From Chitinophagaceae bacterium (lineage in GTDB: Bacteria > Bacteroidota > Bacteroidia > Chitinophagales > Chitinophagaceae), in the NCBI GenBank assembly GCA_028288595.1, contig JAQBNK010000097.1, positions 1 to 33,298 on the forward strand: a stretch of 33,298 nucleotides of DNA, written 5' to 3'. Of the stretch, positions 7,760 through 16,990 are shown piece by piece. The notes under the pieces were generated by a model. The model had not been told where the DNA came from and did no database searches. It saw only the letters and a program-made list of their open reading frames with translations. The number at the start of each line of letters is the position of its first letter. Positions within the stretch are counted from its first letter, which is position 1. The position numbers and the translations under genes were made by a program.

Positions 7760-7981
7760 TTACTCTTTGGGCAATAAAATATTTTTTCTTGAAGGAATAA
7801 CCATGCTCTCATCTTCACTTAAGAATACCCAGAATTCATATAAGGCGAATATATCACCGGGAGTTTTTGGTTTATCCATGCCGTCGCCATTGCGCAGGTA
7901 AGGACCTAATAGCTCACCATTGTGTTTCAATTCATTTAATTTTTGCTCGTGTGTTAATTCTTTAAACTCTTCAATGGTCAT
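7760..7981 (-). CDS. Small hypothetical protein (73 aa)
   Basis: The 73-residue product starts MTIEEFKELTHEQKLNELKH, a predicted amphipathic helix, followed by GELLGPYLRNGD and a strand-rich end (IFALYEFWVFLSEDESMVIP). No signal peptide or membrane segment. Similar small proteins of unknown function occur in Chitinophagaceae, but I cannot name the family. It is upstream of, and co-directional with, the 7424-7702 gene. The 178 bp between it and the tricorn-like protease hold the divergent promoters; I see no clear motif there. Confidence 0.6.
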   Translation of the reverse strand: MTIEEFKELTHEQKLNELKHNGELLGPYLRNGDGMDKPKTPGDIFALYEFWVFLSEDESMVIPSRKNILLPKE

Positions 7982-8159
7982 TTTCCTGTATTTAGTAGAT
8001 TAAAAAGGGTAAATATCATGCCGCAAAGTTGCAGAAAAAATTTCAACGCCGGAGCGGGAAGTTTACCAGTTCGAACTGCAATTAAAAGTCAGCCGGAACC
8101 TGCTGCCCGGCTCGTAATAATTTGCTTATCTTAACGATTCTCTAAACCAAAACTGTTGT

Positions 8160-11100
8160 ATGAAAAAAATTGCCTTTCTGCTTGCACTCATTATTACAGG
8201 CATGCAGAGCATCGCACAAATAGATGCAAGACTGTTTCGCTATCCCGACGTTTCTGCGACACAGATCGCATTTGTATACGGAGGCGACGTGTGGATCGTT
8301 CCTAAAACCGGTGGCACGGCTAATCGGCTTACTTCATCAGCCGGTGAAGAATCATTCCCGCGTTTTTCTCCTGATGGAAAAAAACTTGCGTTTTCTGCAG
8401 TCTACGACGGCAATACCGATGTATACACGATGCCTGTTACAGGCGGTGTTCCTATGCGCCTCACCTGGAATGCAGGCGCAGACAGGGTGATAGACTGGCA
8501 CCCCGATGGCAAACGCATTCTTTTCGCCTCCGGTCGTGAAAGCGGTACACCTGCCTTCAGACAACTTTATCTTGTAAAAGAAACAGGAGGGTTACCCGAT
8601 AAGCTTCCGGTGCCTTATGGGGAACTGGCTTCTTTTTCACCAGACGGGCATAACATCGCTTACGTAACTAAGATCACAGAAAATTATCCGTTCAAACGTA
8701 TTCGCAGCGGGCTGGCTTCTGATGTATACCTTTTTAACCTCGATAATAAAACCGCAGAGAATATTACAAAAAGCGACGCGACAGAAGGCAAACCGGTATG
8801 GGTGAAAAACAAAGTGTATTATGTTTCTGACGGAGGAACTAATAAGCGGCGTAATATCTGGGTATACGATACCAACAAAAAAACAAAAGAGCAGATCACG
8901 TCTTTCGGCGATGCAGATATTAATCACATGACTGCAGGTCCGGATGATCTTGTATTTGAAGCAGGCGGAAGATTGTACCTGATGAATCTTGCTAACAATA
9001 AATACAATGAAGTAAATATTAATGTAGTGGCCGATATGTCTACACTGATGCCACACACCGTGAATGTAGGTAATAACATCACGAACTATGATCTTTCTCC
9101 TGATGCAAAACGTTCGGTATTTGAAGCGAGGGGTGACCTCTTCAGCATACCTGCAGAAAATGGCGTGATCATCAACTTAACTAACACCAGTGGCGCATGG
9201 GAAAGATATCCTGCATGGTCACCCAACGGAAGATGGCTGGCTTACTGGAGTGATGAAGGTGGCGAATACGAAATATGGATGCGTGACAATGCAAACAACA
9301 CCGCTAAAAAAATTACTTCTTTCGGCAGGGGAATGGGCTGGAATTTATTCTGGTCGCCCGACAGTAAAAAGATTGGCTTTATTAATGACCTGCAGGAAAT
9401 AAAAATTCTTACCACGGCCACTAATGCGATAGAAACGATAGATAAAACAACTTCACTTTCTTATAATGGACTGCAGGGATTTAAATTGAGCTGGTCACCT
9501 GATTCAAAATGGCTCACGTATAATAAAAGCGTTGCCAATCATAATGAGGCGATCTATCTCTATAGTTTCGATAAGAAAAAAGTTTACCAGGCTACATCAG
9601 GTTTTTATAATGATGACTACCCTGCTTTCGATGCCACAGGGAAATATATTTTGTTTACAACTAACAGGAATCTTTCACCAGTTTACAGCAGTTTAGACAA
9701 TACCTATATTTATCCTAACTCCACACAGTTGGCTGTTGCGACACTGGATCCTGCTACACCCTCTATGCTGTATCCTAAAAATGATGATATTAAAATTGAT
9801 ACATCATCCGCGTCGAAACCTGCCACACCAGACACTACAAAAAAAGTAAAACCTGCGGCGGCAGAACCCAACATCCAGGCTGAAACAATAGAAAAAAGAG
9901 TGGAAGTTTTACCGGCGACAGCGGGCAATCTCGGCTTAGTTACTGCCATTGATGGTAAACTGCTTTACATGCGTTATGCTAATTCTGGAGCAGGACAGGC
10001 ACCGGCATCGCTTAATTATTATGATATAGAAACAAGAACAGAAAAAACCATTCTCGCCGGCGTGCAGGGATTTTCGCTTTCACATGATGGCAAAAATTTG
10101 CTGGTGCGTACTCCGCAAGGATTCAGCATTATTAAACCAGCCGCTGATCAGCGCCCGGATAAAATGCTGCGTACCGCAGAAATGGAAACGATCGTTCATC
10201 CTAAAGAAGAATGGACACAAATATTTAATGACACCTGGAGAAGCTACCGTGATTTTTTCTATGATCCGAATATGCACCAGGTCGACTGGAATGCGATGCG
10301 CAAGCAATACAGTGCATTACTGGATAACGCGATCACAAGATGGGACGTAAATAACATCATGCAGGAAATGGCATCAGAACTAAGTGCTGGCCATACTTAC
10401 GTTTCAGGTGGCGATCTTGAAATACCAAGAACCCGTGTGCATGGTTTTCTCGGTATCGATTGGGCACTTGATAATAATGCTTACCAGGTGAAACGCATTG
10501 TTCATCCTGCAGCATGGGATAATGAAGTGCGTTCACCATTGGAAGCAACAGGAGTTAATATCAAAGAAGGCGATTACATTTTATCTGTGAACGGACGTAC
10601 ACTGGATACCAACCTGGACCCTTACGCCATGTTCGAAGGGCTTTCTGGAAAAGCAGTTGCATTGCGTGTGAACAGTAAACCTGTTTTAGAAGGTGCAAGA
10701 GAAGTGATCGTTAAAACACTCACACCGCAACAGGAAGGAAGACTGCGTAATCTTGAATGGATAGAGAGCAACAGAAAAAAAGTAGAAGAACTTTCTAACG
10801 GAGATATCGGTTATATGTATATGCCGAATACCGGTGGCGACGGACAAACAGAATTGATGCGCCAGTTCTATGCGCAGATAGATAAAAAAGGATTCATCAT
10901 CGATGAACGTTTTAATGCGGGTGGACAATTAGGTGACCGCTTTCTTGAAATGTTGAATCGCCCGGCTGTATATAATATTGCATGGCGCAATGCGGGCATT
11001 ACACAGTCACCGCAAAAAGGAAACGATGCGCCGAAAGTAATGCTCATCAACGGTTGGGCAGGTTCGGGTGGTGATGCTTTTCCCTGGGGATTTCAGCAAA

Positions 11101-11420
11101 TGAAAATGGGACCGATCGTAGGAGAAAGAACACTTGGAATATTAGTAGGACCTGCAACGGGCCATCAACTCATGGATGGCGGTGGTATCACTGTTCCTGA
11201 CGGAAGATTATTTGGTGCTGATGGAAAATGGTTTGCTGAAGGTTACGGTATAAAACCAGAAATAGAAATCTGGGATGATCCTGCACAACTTGCAAAAGGC
11301 AACGATCCGCAACTAATAAGAGCAGTACAGGAAGCAATGAAACTGGTGAAGGATAAACCAAGGATATTATACCCGAGGCCAAAGTTTGAAGACAGGAGTG
11401 CGAAGGGAGGGATGGAGTGA
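8160..11420 (+). CDS. Tricorn-like S41 protease, secreted (copy 1)
   Basis: A 1086-residue protein with signal peptide MKKIAFLLALIITGMQSIAQ, so exported. Residues about 25-330 and 330-560 carry repeats of the WD/TolB type (FSPDGKKLAF, WSPNGRWLAYWSD, WSPDSKKIGF), the two beta-propellers of tricorn. A linker rich in Pro/Lys/Thr/Ala (about 540-585) follows. The C-terminal third has the tricorn C1 helices with H745 (SAGHTYV), a PDZ domain (about 760-850) and the S41 core with INGWAGSGGDAFPWGF. S969 is the probable nucleophile and H745 the probable base by alignment with tricorn S965 and H746. Family role: peptide degradation, here probably periplasmic. A strong terminator follows at 11468. A paralogue of nearly the same length lies at 23962. 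Confidence 0.93.
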   Translation: MKKIAFLLALIITGMQSIAQIDARLFRYPDVSATQIAFVYGGDVWIVPKTGGTANRLTSSAGEESFPRFSPDGKKLAFSAVYDGNTDVYTMPVTGGVPMRLTWNAGADRVIDWHPDGKRILFASGRESGTPAFRQLYLVKETGGLPDKLPVPYGELASFSPDGHNIAYVTKITENYPFKRIRSGLASDVYLFNLDNKTAENITKSDATEGKPVWVKNKVYYVSDGGTNKRRNIWVYDTNKKTKEQITSFGDADINHMTAGPDDLVFEAGGRLYLMNLANNKYNEVNINVVADMSTLMPHTVNVGNNITNYDLSPDAKRSVFEARGDLFSIPAENGVIINLTNTSGAWERYPAWSPNGRWLAYWSDEGGEYEIWMRDNANNTAKKITSFGRGMGWNLFWSPDSKKIGFINDLQEIKILTTATNAIETIDKTTSLSYNGLQGFKLSWSPDSKWLTYNKSVANHNEAIYLYSFDKKKVYQATSGFYNDDYPAFDATGKYILFTTNRNLSPVYSSLDNTYIYPNSTQLAVATLDPATPSMLYPKNDDIKIDTSSASKPATPDTTKKVKPAAAEPNIQAETIEKRVEVLPATAGNLGLVTAIDGKLLYMRYANSGAGQAPASLNYYDIETRTEKTILAGVQGFSLSHDGKNLLVRTPQGFSIIKPAADQRPDKMLRTAEMETIVHPKEEWTQIFNDTWRSYRDFFYDPNMHQVDWNAMRKQYSALLDNAITRWDVNNIMQEMASELSAGHTYVSGGDLEIPRTRVHGFLGIDWALDNNAYQVKRIVHPAAWDNEVRSPLEATGVNIKEGDYILSVNGRTLDTNLDPYAMFEGLSGKAVALRVNSKPVLEGAREVIVKTLTPQQEGRLRNLEWIESNRKKVEELSNGDIGYMYMPNTGGDGQTELMRQFYAQIDKKGFIIDERFNAGGQLGDRFLEMLNRPAVYNIAWRNAGITQSPQKGNDAPKVMLINGWAGSGGDAFPWGFQQMKMGPIVGERTLGILVGPATGHQLMDGGGITVPDGRLFGADGKWFAEGYGIKPEIEIWDDPAQLAKGNDPQLIRAVQEAMKLVKDKPRILYPRPKFEDRSAKGGME

Positions 11421-11467
11421 ATTATGAATTATGAGTGATGAATGTTTGATGTTCGGGAAGTTAGATT

Positions 11468-11520
11468 AAGGAACAATAAGTATTGATATAAGTTTCAATA
11501 TTTATTGTTCCTTATTTTAT
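11468..11520 (+). terminator. Strong intrinsic terminator after protease copy 1
   Basis: An inverted repeat of about 19-20 bp (AAGGAACAATAAGTATTGA pairing with TCAATATTTATTGTTCCTT, one G-T pair) with a 6-7 nt loop, followed by ATTTTATTTG. Confidence 0.75.
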
Positions 11521-11612
11521 TTGTAGTAATCAGGACCTTAGTTCTATGTTGGTTTTTTGCCTGCTTCGTTTTGGTATAATTGGTGATGGAGCATACTATA
11601 AATTAGAAAATT

Positions 11613-12038
11613 ATGTTTGATCAAATTTTAGGGATGGTGAAGGAGCACATCGGAAATAATCCGCAGGTAAAATCAGCCATACCACCAGGCAAGGAAGACG
11701 CAGTGCATCATGAAATTGCAACGCAGGTAACGAAAGGTTTAGCCGCAGAAGCAGGGCAGCAGGGCGGAGTTGGCGGTATGCTTTCTAAACTTCAAAATGC
11801 CGCCACATCCGGCAGTCCGGTAGTCAATGCGATTGAAGGAGGTTTAGTGGCAACGCTTGGGAGTAAGTTTGGCTTACCACCAATGGCAACAGGAGCAATA
11901 GCTGCAGCATTACCTGGGTTATTGCAGAAGTTTGCACATAGGGCCTATGATCCTAATGACCACAGTATAACGCACGATGGAATCTCTGATGCGTTCTCCA
12001 AAATTACCGGCAGCCTCGGTAGTATGTTTAACAAGTAA
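11613..12038 (+). CDS. Gly/Ala-rich DUF937-like protein
   Basis: A 141-residue protein without a signal peptide. It has MFDQILGMVKEHI at the start, a Gly-rich middle (QQGGVGGMLSKLQNA), a hydrophobic helix (ATGAIAAALPGLLQKF) and a C-terminal end of the GSLGSMF type. This is the composition of DUF937/YidB-like proteins: helical, low complexity and of unknown role. First gene of a probable three-gene unit: 28 bp separate it from the BON lipoprotein, then 12 bp to the SH3b protein. The BON and SH3b neighbours point to an envelope or stress role, but this is inference from context. Confidence 0.65.
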   Translation: MFDQILGMVKEHIGNNPQVKSAIPPGKEDAVHHEIATQVTKGLAAEAGQQGGVGGMLSKLQNAATSGSPVVNAIEGGLVATLGSKFGLPPMATGAIAAALPGLLQKFAHRAYDPNDHSITHDGISDAFSKITGSLGSMFNK

Positions 12039-12066
12039 AAAGGATTTTATTTATAAAGTGAATCTT

Positions 12067-12399
12067 ATGAAACAATTTATTTACCTGCTACTGGCAGTAT
12101 GTATAACGGGAACTCAACTTAGTTCCTGTAAAGGAAAAGATGCAGGCACCAATAAAGATACTACTACCGTTTCCCAGGATACTTCAACTCCTGCACCGGT
12201 AGTAATAGCACCGGATACTACACTAAATAATAGTGTAAGAGATGCAACAAAAGATTACCCGGGTGTAAATGCATCAGTTAATAATGGAGAGGTTACTCTT
12301 ACGGGAAAAATAAAACGAGAGCGTTTACCGAAACTGATGGAATCTATCCAGGCGTCTCACCCGAAAAAAGTAAATAATAATTTAACGATTGAACCATAG
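12067..12399 (+). CDS. BON-domain lipoprotein
   Basis: A 110-residue lipoprotein. I start it at 12067, where MKQFIYLLLAVCITGTQLSSC gives a lipoprotein signal with the lipobox Cys; the longer in-frame extension overlaps the upstream gene and lacks such a signal. A Thr/Asp-rich linker is followed by a BON domain (about residues 57-108): SVRDATKDYPGVNASVNNGE, then VTLTGKI, then KKVNNNLTIEP. BON domains (as in OsmY) are thought to bind phospholipid surfaces and occur in envelope-stress proteins. It lies between the DUF937-like gene and the SH3b gene. Confidence 0.8.
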   Translation: MKQFIYLLLAVCITGTQLSSCKGKDAGTNKDTTTVSQDTSTPAPVVIAPDTTLNNSVRDATKDYPGVNASVNNGEVTLTGKIKRERLPKLMESIQASHPKKVNNNLTIEP

Positions 12400-12411
12400 G
12401 AGAAACAGTAT

Positions 12412-12828
12412 ATGGCTTTACAGGAAAAATATGCAGAATTAATAACTGCTGCGAAAACATCGGGTGTGCAGAATCTGCAGGTAAGAGAACAAAATAATGT
12501 TTTATACATCGATGGTAGTGCACCGAGCGGAGCAACAAAAGATAATCTATGGAGTATATATAATAAGATAGATCCCGATTTCAGGGGAGGTGATCTTGGT
12601 TTGAATGTAAATGTATCGACAGCAACTGGAAGCAAGGCGAAGGTTACAACAGAATCTTCCAATCTGAATGTCAGGAAGGGTCCAGGCACTGACCAGCCGA
12701 TTGCAGGAAAGGTTGCGCATAATGACATGGTAACTGTACTTAATCAAACCAACAGTCAATGGTGGCTTATCAAAACAGATAAAGGAGTAGAGGGTTATGT
12801 GTATGCGCAATACTTAACGCCTGCTTAG
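12412..12828 (+). CDS. SH3b-domain protein with BON-like N terminus
   Basis: A 138-residue protein. Residues about 1-65 (KYAELITAAKTSGVQNLQVR, VLYIDGSAPSG, DLGLNVNV) look like a BON/LysM-associated domain. Residues about 75-137 are a bacterial SH3 domain: SSNLNVRKGPGTDQPIAGKV, then WWLIKTDKGVEGYVYAQYL. SH3b domains usually bind cell-wall or peptide ligands in the periplasm, yet no signal peptide is visible, so export is unexplained. A good ribosome site (AGGAG, 11 bp before the ATG) supports the start at 12412. Last gene of the trio; a palindrome at 12863 follows. Confidence 0.78.
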   Translation: MALQEKYAELITAAKTSGVQNLQVREQNNVLYIDGSAPSGATKDNLWSIYNKIDPDFRGGDLGLNVNVSTATGSKAKVTTESSNLNVRKGPGTDQPIAGKVAHNDMVTVLNQTNSQWWLIKTDKGVEGYVYAQYLTPA

Positions 12829-12862
12829 TGTTGTAGATTTCCCCTCTATTACCAGTTAAAAT

Positions 12863-12887
12863 TATGGCCGGAAATTTTCCGGCCATA
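12863..12887. terminator. Palindrome between convergent genes
   Basis: TATGGCCGGAAA pairs with TTTCCGGCCATA around one central base. It lies between the end of the SH3b gene and the end of the minus-strand gene at 12928. The T run begins only about 10 bp later on the plus strand, so it may be a bidirectional terminator. Confidence 0.5.
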
Positions 12888-12927
12888 TCGAAGTGGTTTT
12901 TCAATCAATTTTATCAATGTCCTAATT

Positions 12928-13203
12928 TTAGTGAACAACGATTACTCGTGGTCTTCTCCCGTGTCTTCTATGTTTAGAACTCGCCACGCTGCTTACAATT
13001 TTCCCATGCATAGGGCCTCGCGGCGCTACATGTGCAGTTGTGCTAACAACTCTGCCATGATTTACATTACGGCCGATTAAAACCGTTTGGTTAGATTTTC
13101 CATGCCCGTTACCATTACCGTTCCCATGTCCGTTTCCCTTACCCTGGGCATTTGTTACTATGCACATTAATGTAACACAGCTTATCAGGAATAACTTTTT
13201 CAT
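12928..13203 (-). CDS. Small secreted Gly/Asn/His-rich basic protein
   Basis: A 91-residue protein. The start at 13203 gives the signal peptide MKKLFLISCVTLMCIVTNAQ. The mature part begins with a Gly-Asn/Gly-His dipeptide run (GKGNGHGNGNGNGHGKSN), then VLIGRNVNHGRVV and a very basic tail (SSKHRRHGRRPRV). Predicted pI is very high. The His/Gly run could bind metal, and the Arg/Lys tail could bind an anionic polymer or nucleic acid; both are guesses. Convergent with the SH3b gene. I know no named family. Confidence 0.65.
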   Translation of the reverse strand: MKKLFLISCVTLMCIVTNAQGKGNGHGNGNGNGHGKSNQTVLIGRNVNHGRVVSTTAHVAPRGPMHGKIVSSVASSKHRRHGRRPRVIVVH

Positions 13204-13470
13204 AATAACTCTTTCTGTATATGCTTCAATACCCATACCAAGACGTGGTAAAGGGTGTTAAAACGTTGAATATCAATTTTTCGGTAATTGCAGTAAGGCC
13301 TTTTGAGAAAGATATAAAGCCAGATCTTTTGCAGCGATTCTATAGGTTATTGGGGATGTTTTGCAATGATCTGGAATGGATAAAGTTCACGGATCTATCT
13401 AAGTAAATATTTTAATTAGAAAGATGTTACTTTAGTTTGACAACATTTTTTCTCGCAAACCCAATGCACA

Positions 13471-15807
13471 ATGAAATATACAGTCCTTCTATTAGCGGTT
13501 CTTATCTTAATTAAAACTGCTTCTTCACAAAGCACAGCGCCCCGGCTTGGAAAAAATACTATTAAAGAAGTCGTTGCGGCAATGACACTTGAAGAAAAAG
13601 CGAAGCTTGTTGTCGGCAATGGTTTCCGAATGCCCGGTACTCAACCCCAGGGCCCGGTTGTAGGGCAAACGCAGAATAAAGTACCAGGTGCAGCAGGTAC
13701 CAGTTTTGCTATTCCAAGACTGGGCATACCTTCTATAGTCGTAGCGGATGGTCCCGCCGGTTTGAGAATATCTCCTATCCGCAACAAAGATTCTTCTATT
13801 ACTTATTATGCTACGGCATGGCCGGTAGCAACTTTGTTAGCTTCTACCTGGGATCCTGCCCTCGTTAAAAAAGCAGGTGAATCTTTTGGTAATGAAGTGC
13901 ACGACTATGGTGTTGATATCCTGCTGGCACCAGCACTCAACATACACAGGAACCCATTGGGCGGGAGAAACTTTGAATATTATTCAGAAGATCCTTTGAT
14001 CTCCGGAAAAATGACAGCAGCGATTGTAAACGGAATACAAATGAATGGGGTCGGTACATCAATCAAACATTTTGCAGCTAATAACCAGGAGAGTAACCGA
14101 AATTCTGTAAACACTATTTTAAGTGAAAGAGCTTTGAGAGAAATATACCTGAAGGGTTTTGCAATAGCCGTAAAGGAATCTCAGCCATGGACAGTAATGA
14201 GTTCTTATAATAAAATAAACGGTACATATACTTCAGAAAGTTATGAACTGCTTACAACTATTTTAAGAAAGGAATGGGGGTTTAAAGGTTTTGTGATGAC
14301 AGACTGGTTCGGCGGAAAAGATCCCATTGCACAAATGAAAGCCGGTAATGATCTTTTAATGCCTGGCACACCACAGCAGGCAGAAAGAATTATTAGCGCG
14401 GTAACACATGATTCACTTGATATTAAAATACTGGATGAAAATGTGTCCCGCATATTAAATATCATTCTTAAATCGCCCAGCTTTAAAAATTATGCATTTA
14501 CCAATAAACCAGACCTGAAAAAACATGCTGAATTATCAAGGAAAGTTGCTGCAGAAGGCATGGTACTGTTAAAAAATTCAGGAAATACGCTGCCATTTAA
14601 TAATGTCAAAAACATCGCGGCATTCGGAAATACTTCTTATGATATTATTGCCGGTGGTACAGGCAGCGGCGATGTCAATAAGGCTTATACGATATCACTT
14701 GTGCAAGGGTTAAATAATGCCGGTTTTAATGTGGATGAATCTTTAAAGACCAATTACAATAATTATATCATTGATGCTAAAGCAAAAAGGCCAAAGCCAA
14801 GAGGTTTTTTTGATAATCCTAAACCGGTCGCCGAAATGCTTTTTGATTCGCAGTTACTTTCTCAGAAAGCAGCAACGTCTGATGTCGCCCTCATTACGAT
14901 CGGAAGAAATGCCGGGGAAGGTGCGGACCGCAAACTACCCAACGATTTTAATTTATCTGACACTGAAAGAATATTAATTAAAAATGTCGCAGATGCTTTT
15001 CACGCCAGGGGGAAAAAGCTGGTAGTGATATTGAATATAGGAGGAGTGATTGAAGTGGCAAGCTGGCGAAACATGGCTGACGCGATATTACTTTCGTGGC
15101 AACCCGGGCTTGAAGCAGGTAATGCCATAGCAGATATATTAAGCGGTAAAGTAAATCCGTCAGGTAAACTCGCCACTACTTTTCCGGCCAGCTATGCAGA
15201 TGTTCCGTCTGCCAAAAGTTTTCCGGGTAAGGAGTATCCTGAACTCGCCACAGGTACAGGGCTTGCAAGGCAAATGCCCGCGGAAGTAACATACGATGAG
15301 GGAATTTATGTTGGCTACCGCTACTATAAAACTTTTAATATTCAACCTGCTTATGAATTTGGTTATGGTTTATCATACACGCATTTCAATTATGGTAATT
15401 TGAAAATAAGTCAGCCCGTATTTAATGATAAACTAACTGTGCAGGTAACGGTAACAAACAATGGCAGCGTTGCGGGAAAAGAAGTAGTTCAACTTTATAT
15501 CAGCGCACCTGCAGGTAAGTTATATAAACCGGCAACGGAATTAAGGGCATTTGCGAAAACAAGTTTGCTGCAGCCCGGTAAATCTGAAACTGTTTTATTT
15601 ACTATTCATGCTGATGACCTTACCTCATTTTCAACTGCCGATGCTTCATGGATTGCTGAGAAGGGAGTATATACAGTCACAGCCGGTGCTTCAGTAAATG
15701 ATGCAAGACAAACGGCCACGTTCAGATTAGCAAACGATATTGTTGTCGAAAAAGTAAATCGTGTATTAGGTCCTCAAACAACGCTAAACGAGTTAAAGCC
15801 GAGATAA
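13471..15807 (+). CDS. Glycoside hydrolase family 3 beta-glucosidase-like
   Basis: A 778-residue exported protein (signal peptide MKYTVLLLAVLILIKTASSQ). GH3 N-terminal barrel (about 35-340): RLGIPSIVVADGPAGLR, IKHFAANNQESNR, and the nucleophile motif GFVMTDWFGG with D278. GH3 C-terminal alpha/beta domain (about 370-590): GMVLLKNSGNTLPF, and GRNAGEGADRKL with E483 as acid/base candidate. A fibronectin III-like domain (about 665-735) ends the protein, with VTVTNNGSVAGKEVVQLYIS. Three-domain GH3 enzymes of this kind are periplasmic beta-glucosidases or xylosidases. There is no SusC/SusD pair nearby, so it is not in a visible polysaccharide utilisation locus. Exact sugar specificity cannot be told. 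Confidence 0.93.
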   Translation: MKYTVLLLAVLILIKTASSQSTAPRLGKNTIKEVVAAMTLEEKAKLVVGNGFRMPGTQPQGPVVGQTQNKVPGAAGTSFAIPRLGIPSIVVADGPAGLRISPIRNKDSSITYYATAWPVATLLASTWDPALVKKAGESFGNEVHDYGVDILLAPALNIHRNPLGGRNFEYYSEDPLISGKMTAAIVNGIQMNGVGTSIKHFAANNQESNRNSVNTILSERALREIYLKGFAIAVKESQPWTVMSSYNKINGTYTSESYELLTTILRKEWGFKGFVMTDWFGGKDPIAQMKAGNDLLMPGTPQQAERIISAVTHDSLDIKILDENVSRILNIILKSPSFKNYAFTNKPDLKKHAELSRKVAAEGMVLLKNSGNTLPFNNVKNIAAFGNTSYDIIAGGTGSGDVNKAYTISLVQGLNNAGFNVDESLKTNYNNYIIDAKAKRPKPRGFFDNPKPVAEMLFDSQLLSQKAATSDVALITIGRNAGEGADRKLPNDFNLSDTERILIKNVADAFHARGKKLVVILNIGGVIEVASWRNMADAILLSWQPGLEAGNAIADILSGKVNPSGKLATTFPASYADVPSAKSFPGKEYPELATGTGLARQMPAEVTYDEGIYVGYRYYKTFNIQPAYEFGYGLSYTHFNYGNLKISQPVFNDKLTVQVTVTNNGSVAGKEVVQLYISAPAGKLYKPATELRAFAKTSLLQPGKSETVLFTIHADDLTSFSTADASWIAEKGVYTVTAGASVNDARQTATFRLANDIVVEKVNRVLGPQTTLNELKPR

Positions 15808-15869
15808 AAATCTATATCAATATAATAAAACAATTCTCGTGAAAGTAAAAGTGGTCACAAGCTTTTACT

Positions 15870-16714
15870 CTATTGACTTTCCCTGTCTGTTGTGCGGTTA
15901 AGTGTATAACTGAAGTTTTCATTGCCAACAAGTAAATTACCTTCTTCATCTGTGAAGAATAAAAAGTTGTCATCTCCCCTAAGCAAATAAATGACAGCGT
16001 TTTCGTTTTCAGTATCAAGTTTGTAAATGGTTCTGCCGTTTTTGCGGATAATCTGCCACCTGCCTTTCGTCATGGTTTCTTTCTTATAAGCTCTTCCACC
16101 TTTAAGATAATAAGAAGGTTGCCCGGTAACAGAGTCCGTGTATAAAATAATATACCATTTCATTTTATCACAGGCAGGTCCTTTATCCTGCTGCATCATC
16201 TTGGCTAATTCCGCACAGGGCGTTCTTCCCTGGAACACCATCATCTTAGCAGGTAAATTTTGTGGAGTCGGCGGATAAAATTCACCATCCTTCACCGGAG
16301 CATTATTATTAAGAACATAACTGTAGCCGCCATTTCCTGTCAGCATCTTTTTATTCTGATCGGTTAAATAAACCAGGTTTGAATTTATTTCGAGCAGGTA
16401 AAAAAATTTGTTTCCCTGCTGTAGCTGATAATAATTCTCCTGTTTAGTTAATGTGCCAGACAACGAAATATGTTTATCATTAATAAACCCATTTGTCGAA
16501 GCTTTTGAAATTCCGTAACGGCAATCCAGATCATAACTATTTGATTTAATCGCCAGGGTCCACTTTATAAAATCAACTGAGTCTGTAAACGAAATGCCAG
16601 GAAAGCCCGCACCTCATTATCAGCAGGTGTGCTTCCTTTATAGAGAATCTCCGTCGCAGTGGCGCTTTGGAAGATTATTATGATAAACGCAAAAAGAAAG
16701 GAGAAGGATTTCAT
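15870..16714 (-). pseudogene. Secreted protein with duplicated domain, one frameshift
   Basis: The ATG at 16714 begins a signal peptide (MKSFSFLFAFIIIIFQSATA) and reads ILYKGSTPADNEVRAFL before shifting out of frame near 16597. The next frame continues GISFTDSVDFIKWTL to the stop at 15870, about 280 residues in total. Adding one base in the CC run at 16596-16597 restores VRAFLGISFTDSVDF, a smooth join. The protein has an internal duplication: LTGNGGYSYVLNN in the first half and LVGNENFSYTLNR in the second, each after a strand pattern LVYLTDQNKK / FLFFTDEEGN. Similar duplicated proteins of Bacteroidota resemble the NlpE-type beta-barrel fold, but the function is unknown. Broken gene or sequencing error. 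Confidence 0.75.
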
Positions 16715-16990
16715 TTTTTTTACAAACTAATCATGAATGCAGAAATTTAAAAGAGATTTTGACGTATTGCTTTATTTACCGGATAAAAGGTTATTAATCT
16801 TACCGGGCAGGAAGATGTTTCCTCTGAGAAAAGAATTTTAGCCACACGAGTCGGTTGTTGCAATGCTCATTTAGGAGTTTACTCATACTGATTATCAATC
16901 ATTATCGCTTTGCTTCTTAAATTGTCCTGTTCTTAGGTCCTCGATTGTTGTACTTATGTAAAACACATTTAATCATTAAAAACACAACAG

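Noticed and set aside
8637-9056. 139-codon minus-strand frame
   Set aside because: It lies fully inside the first tricorn-like protease on the other strand and shows no motif.
13221-13406. Plus-strand 61-codon gene before GH3
   Set aside because: No motif or credible ribosome site, and the start lies in the promoter region of the divergent small secreted protein. A gene remnant cannot be excluded.
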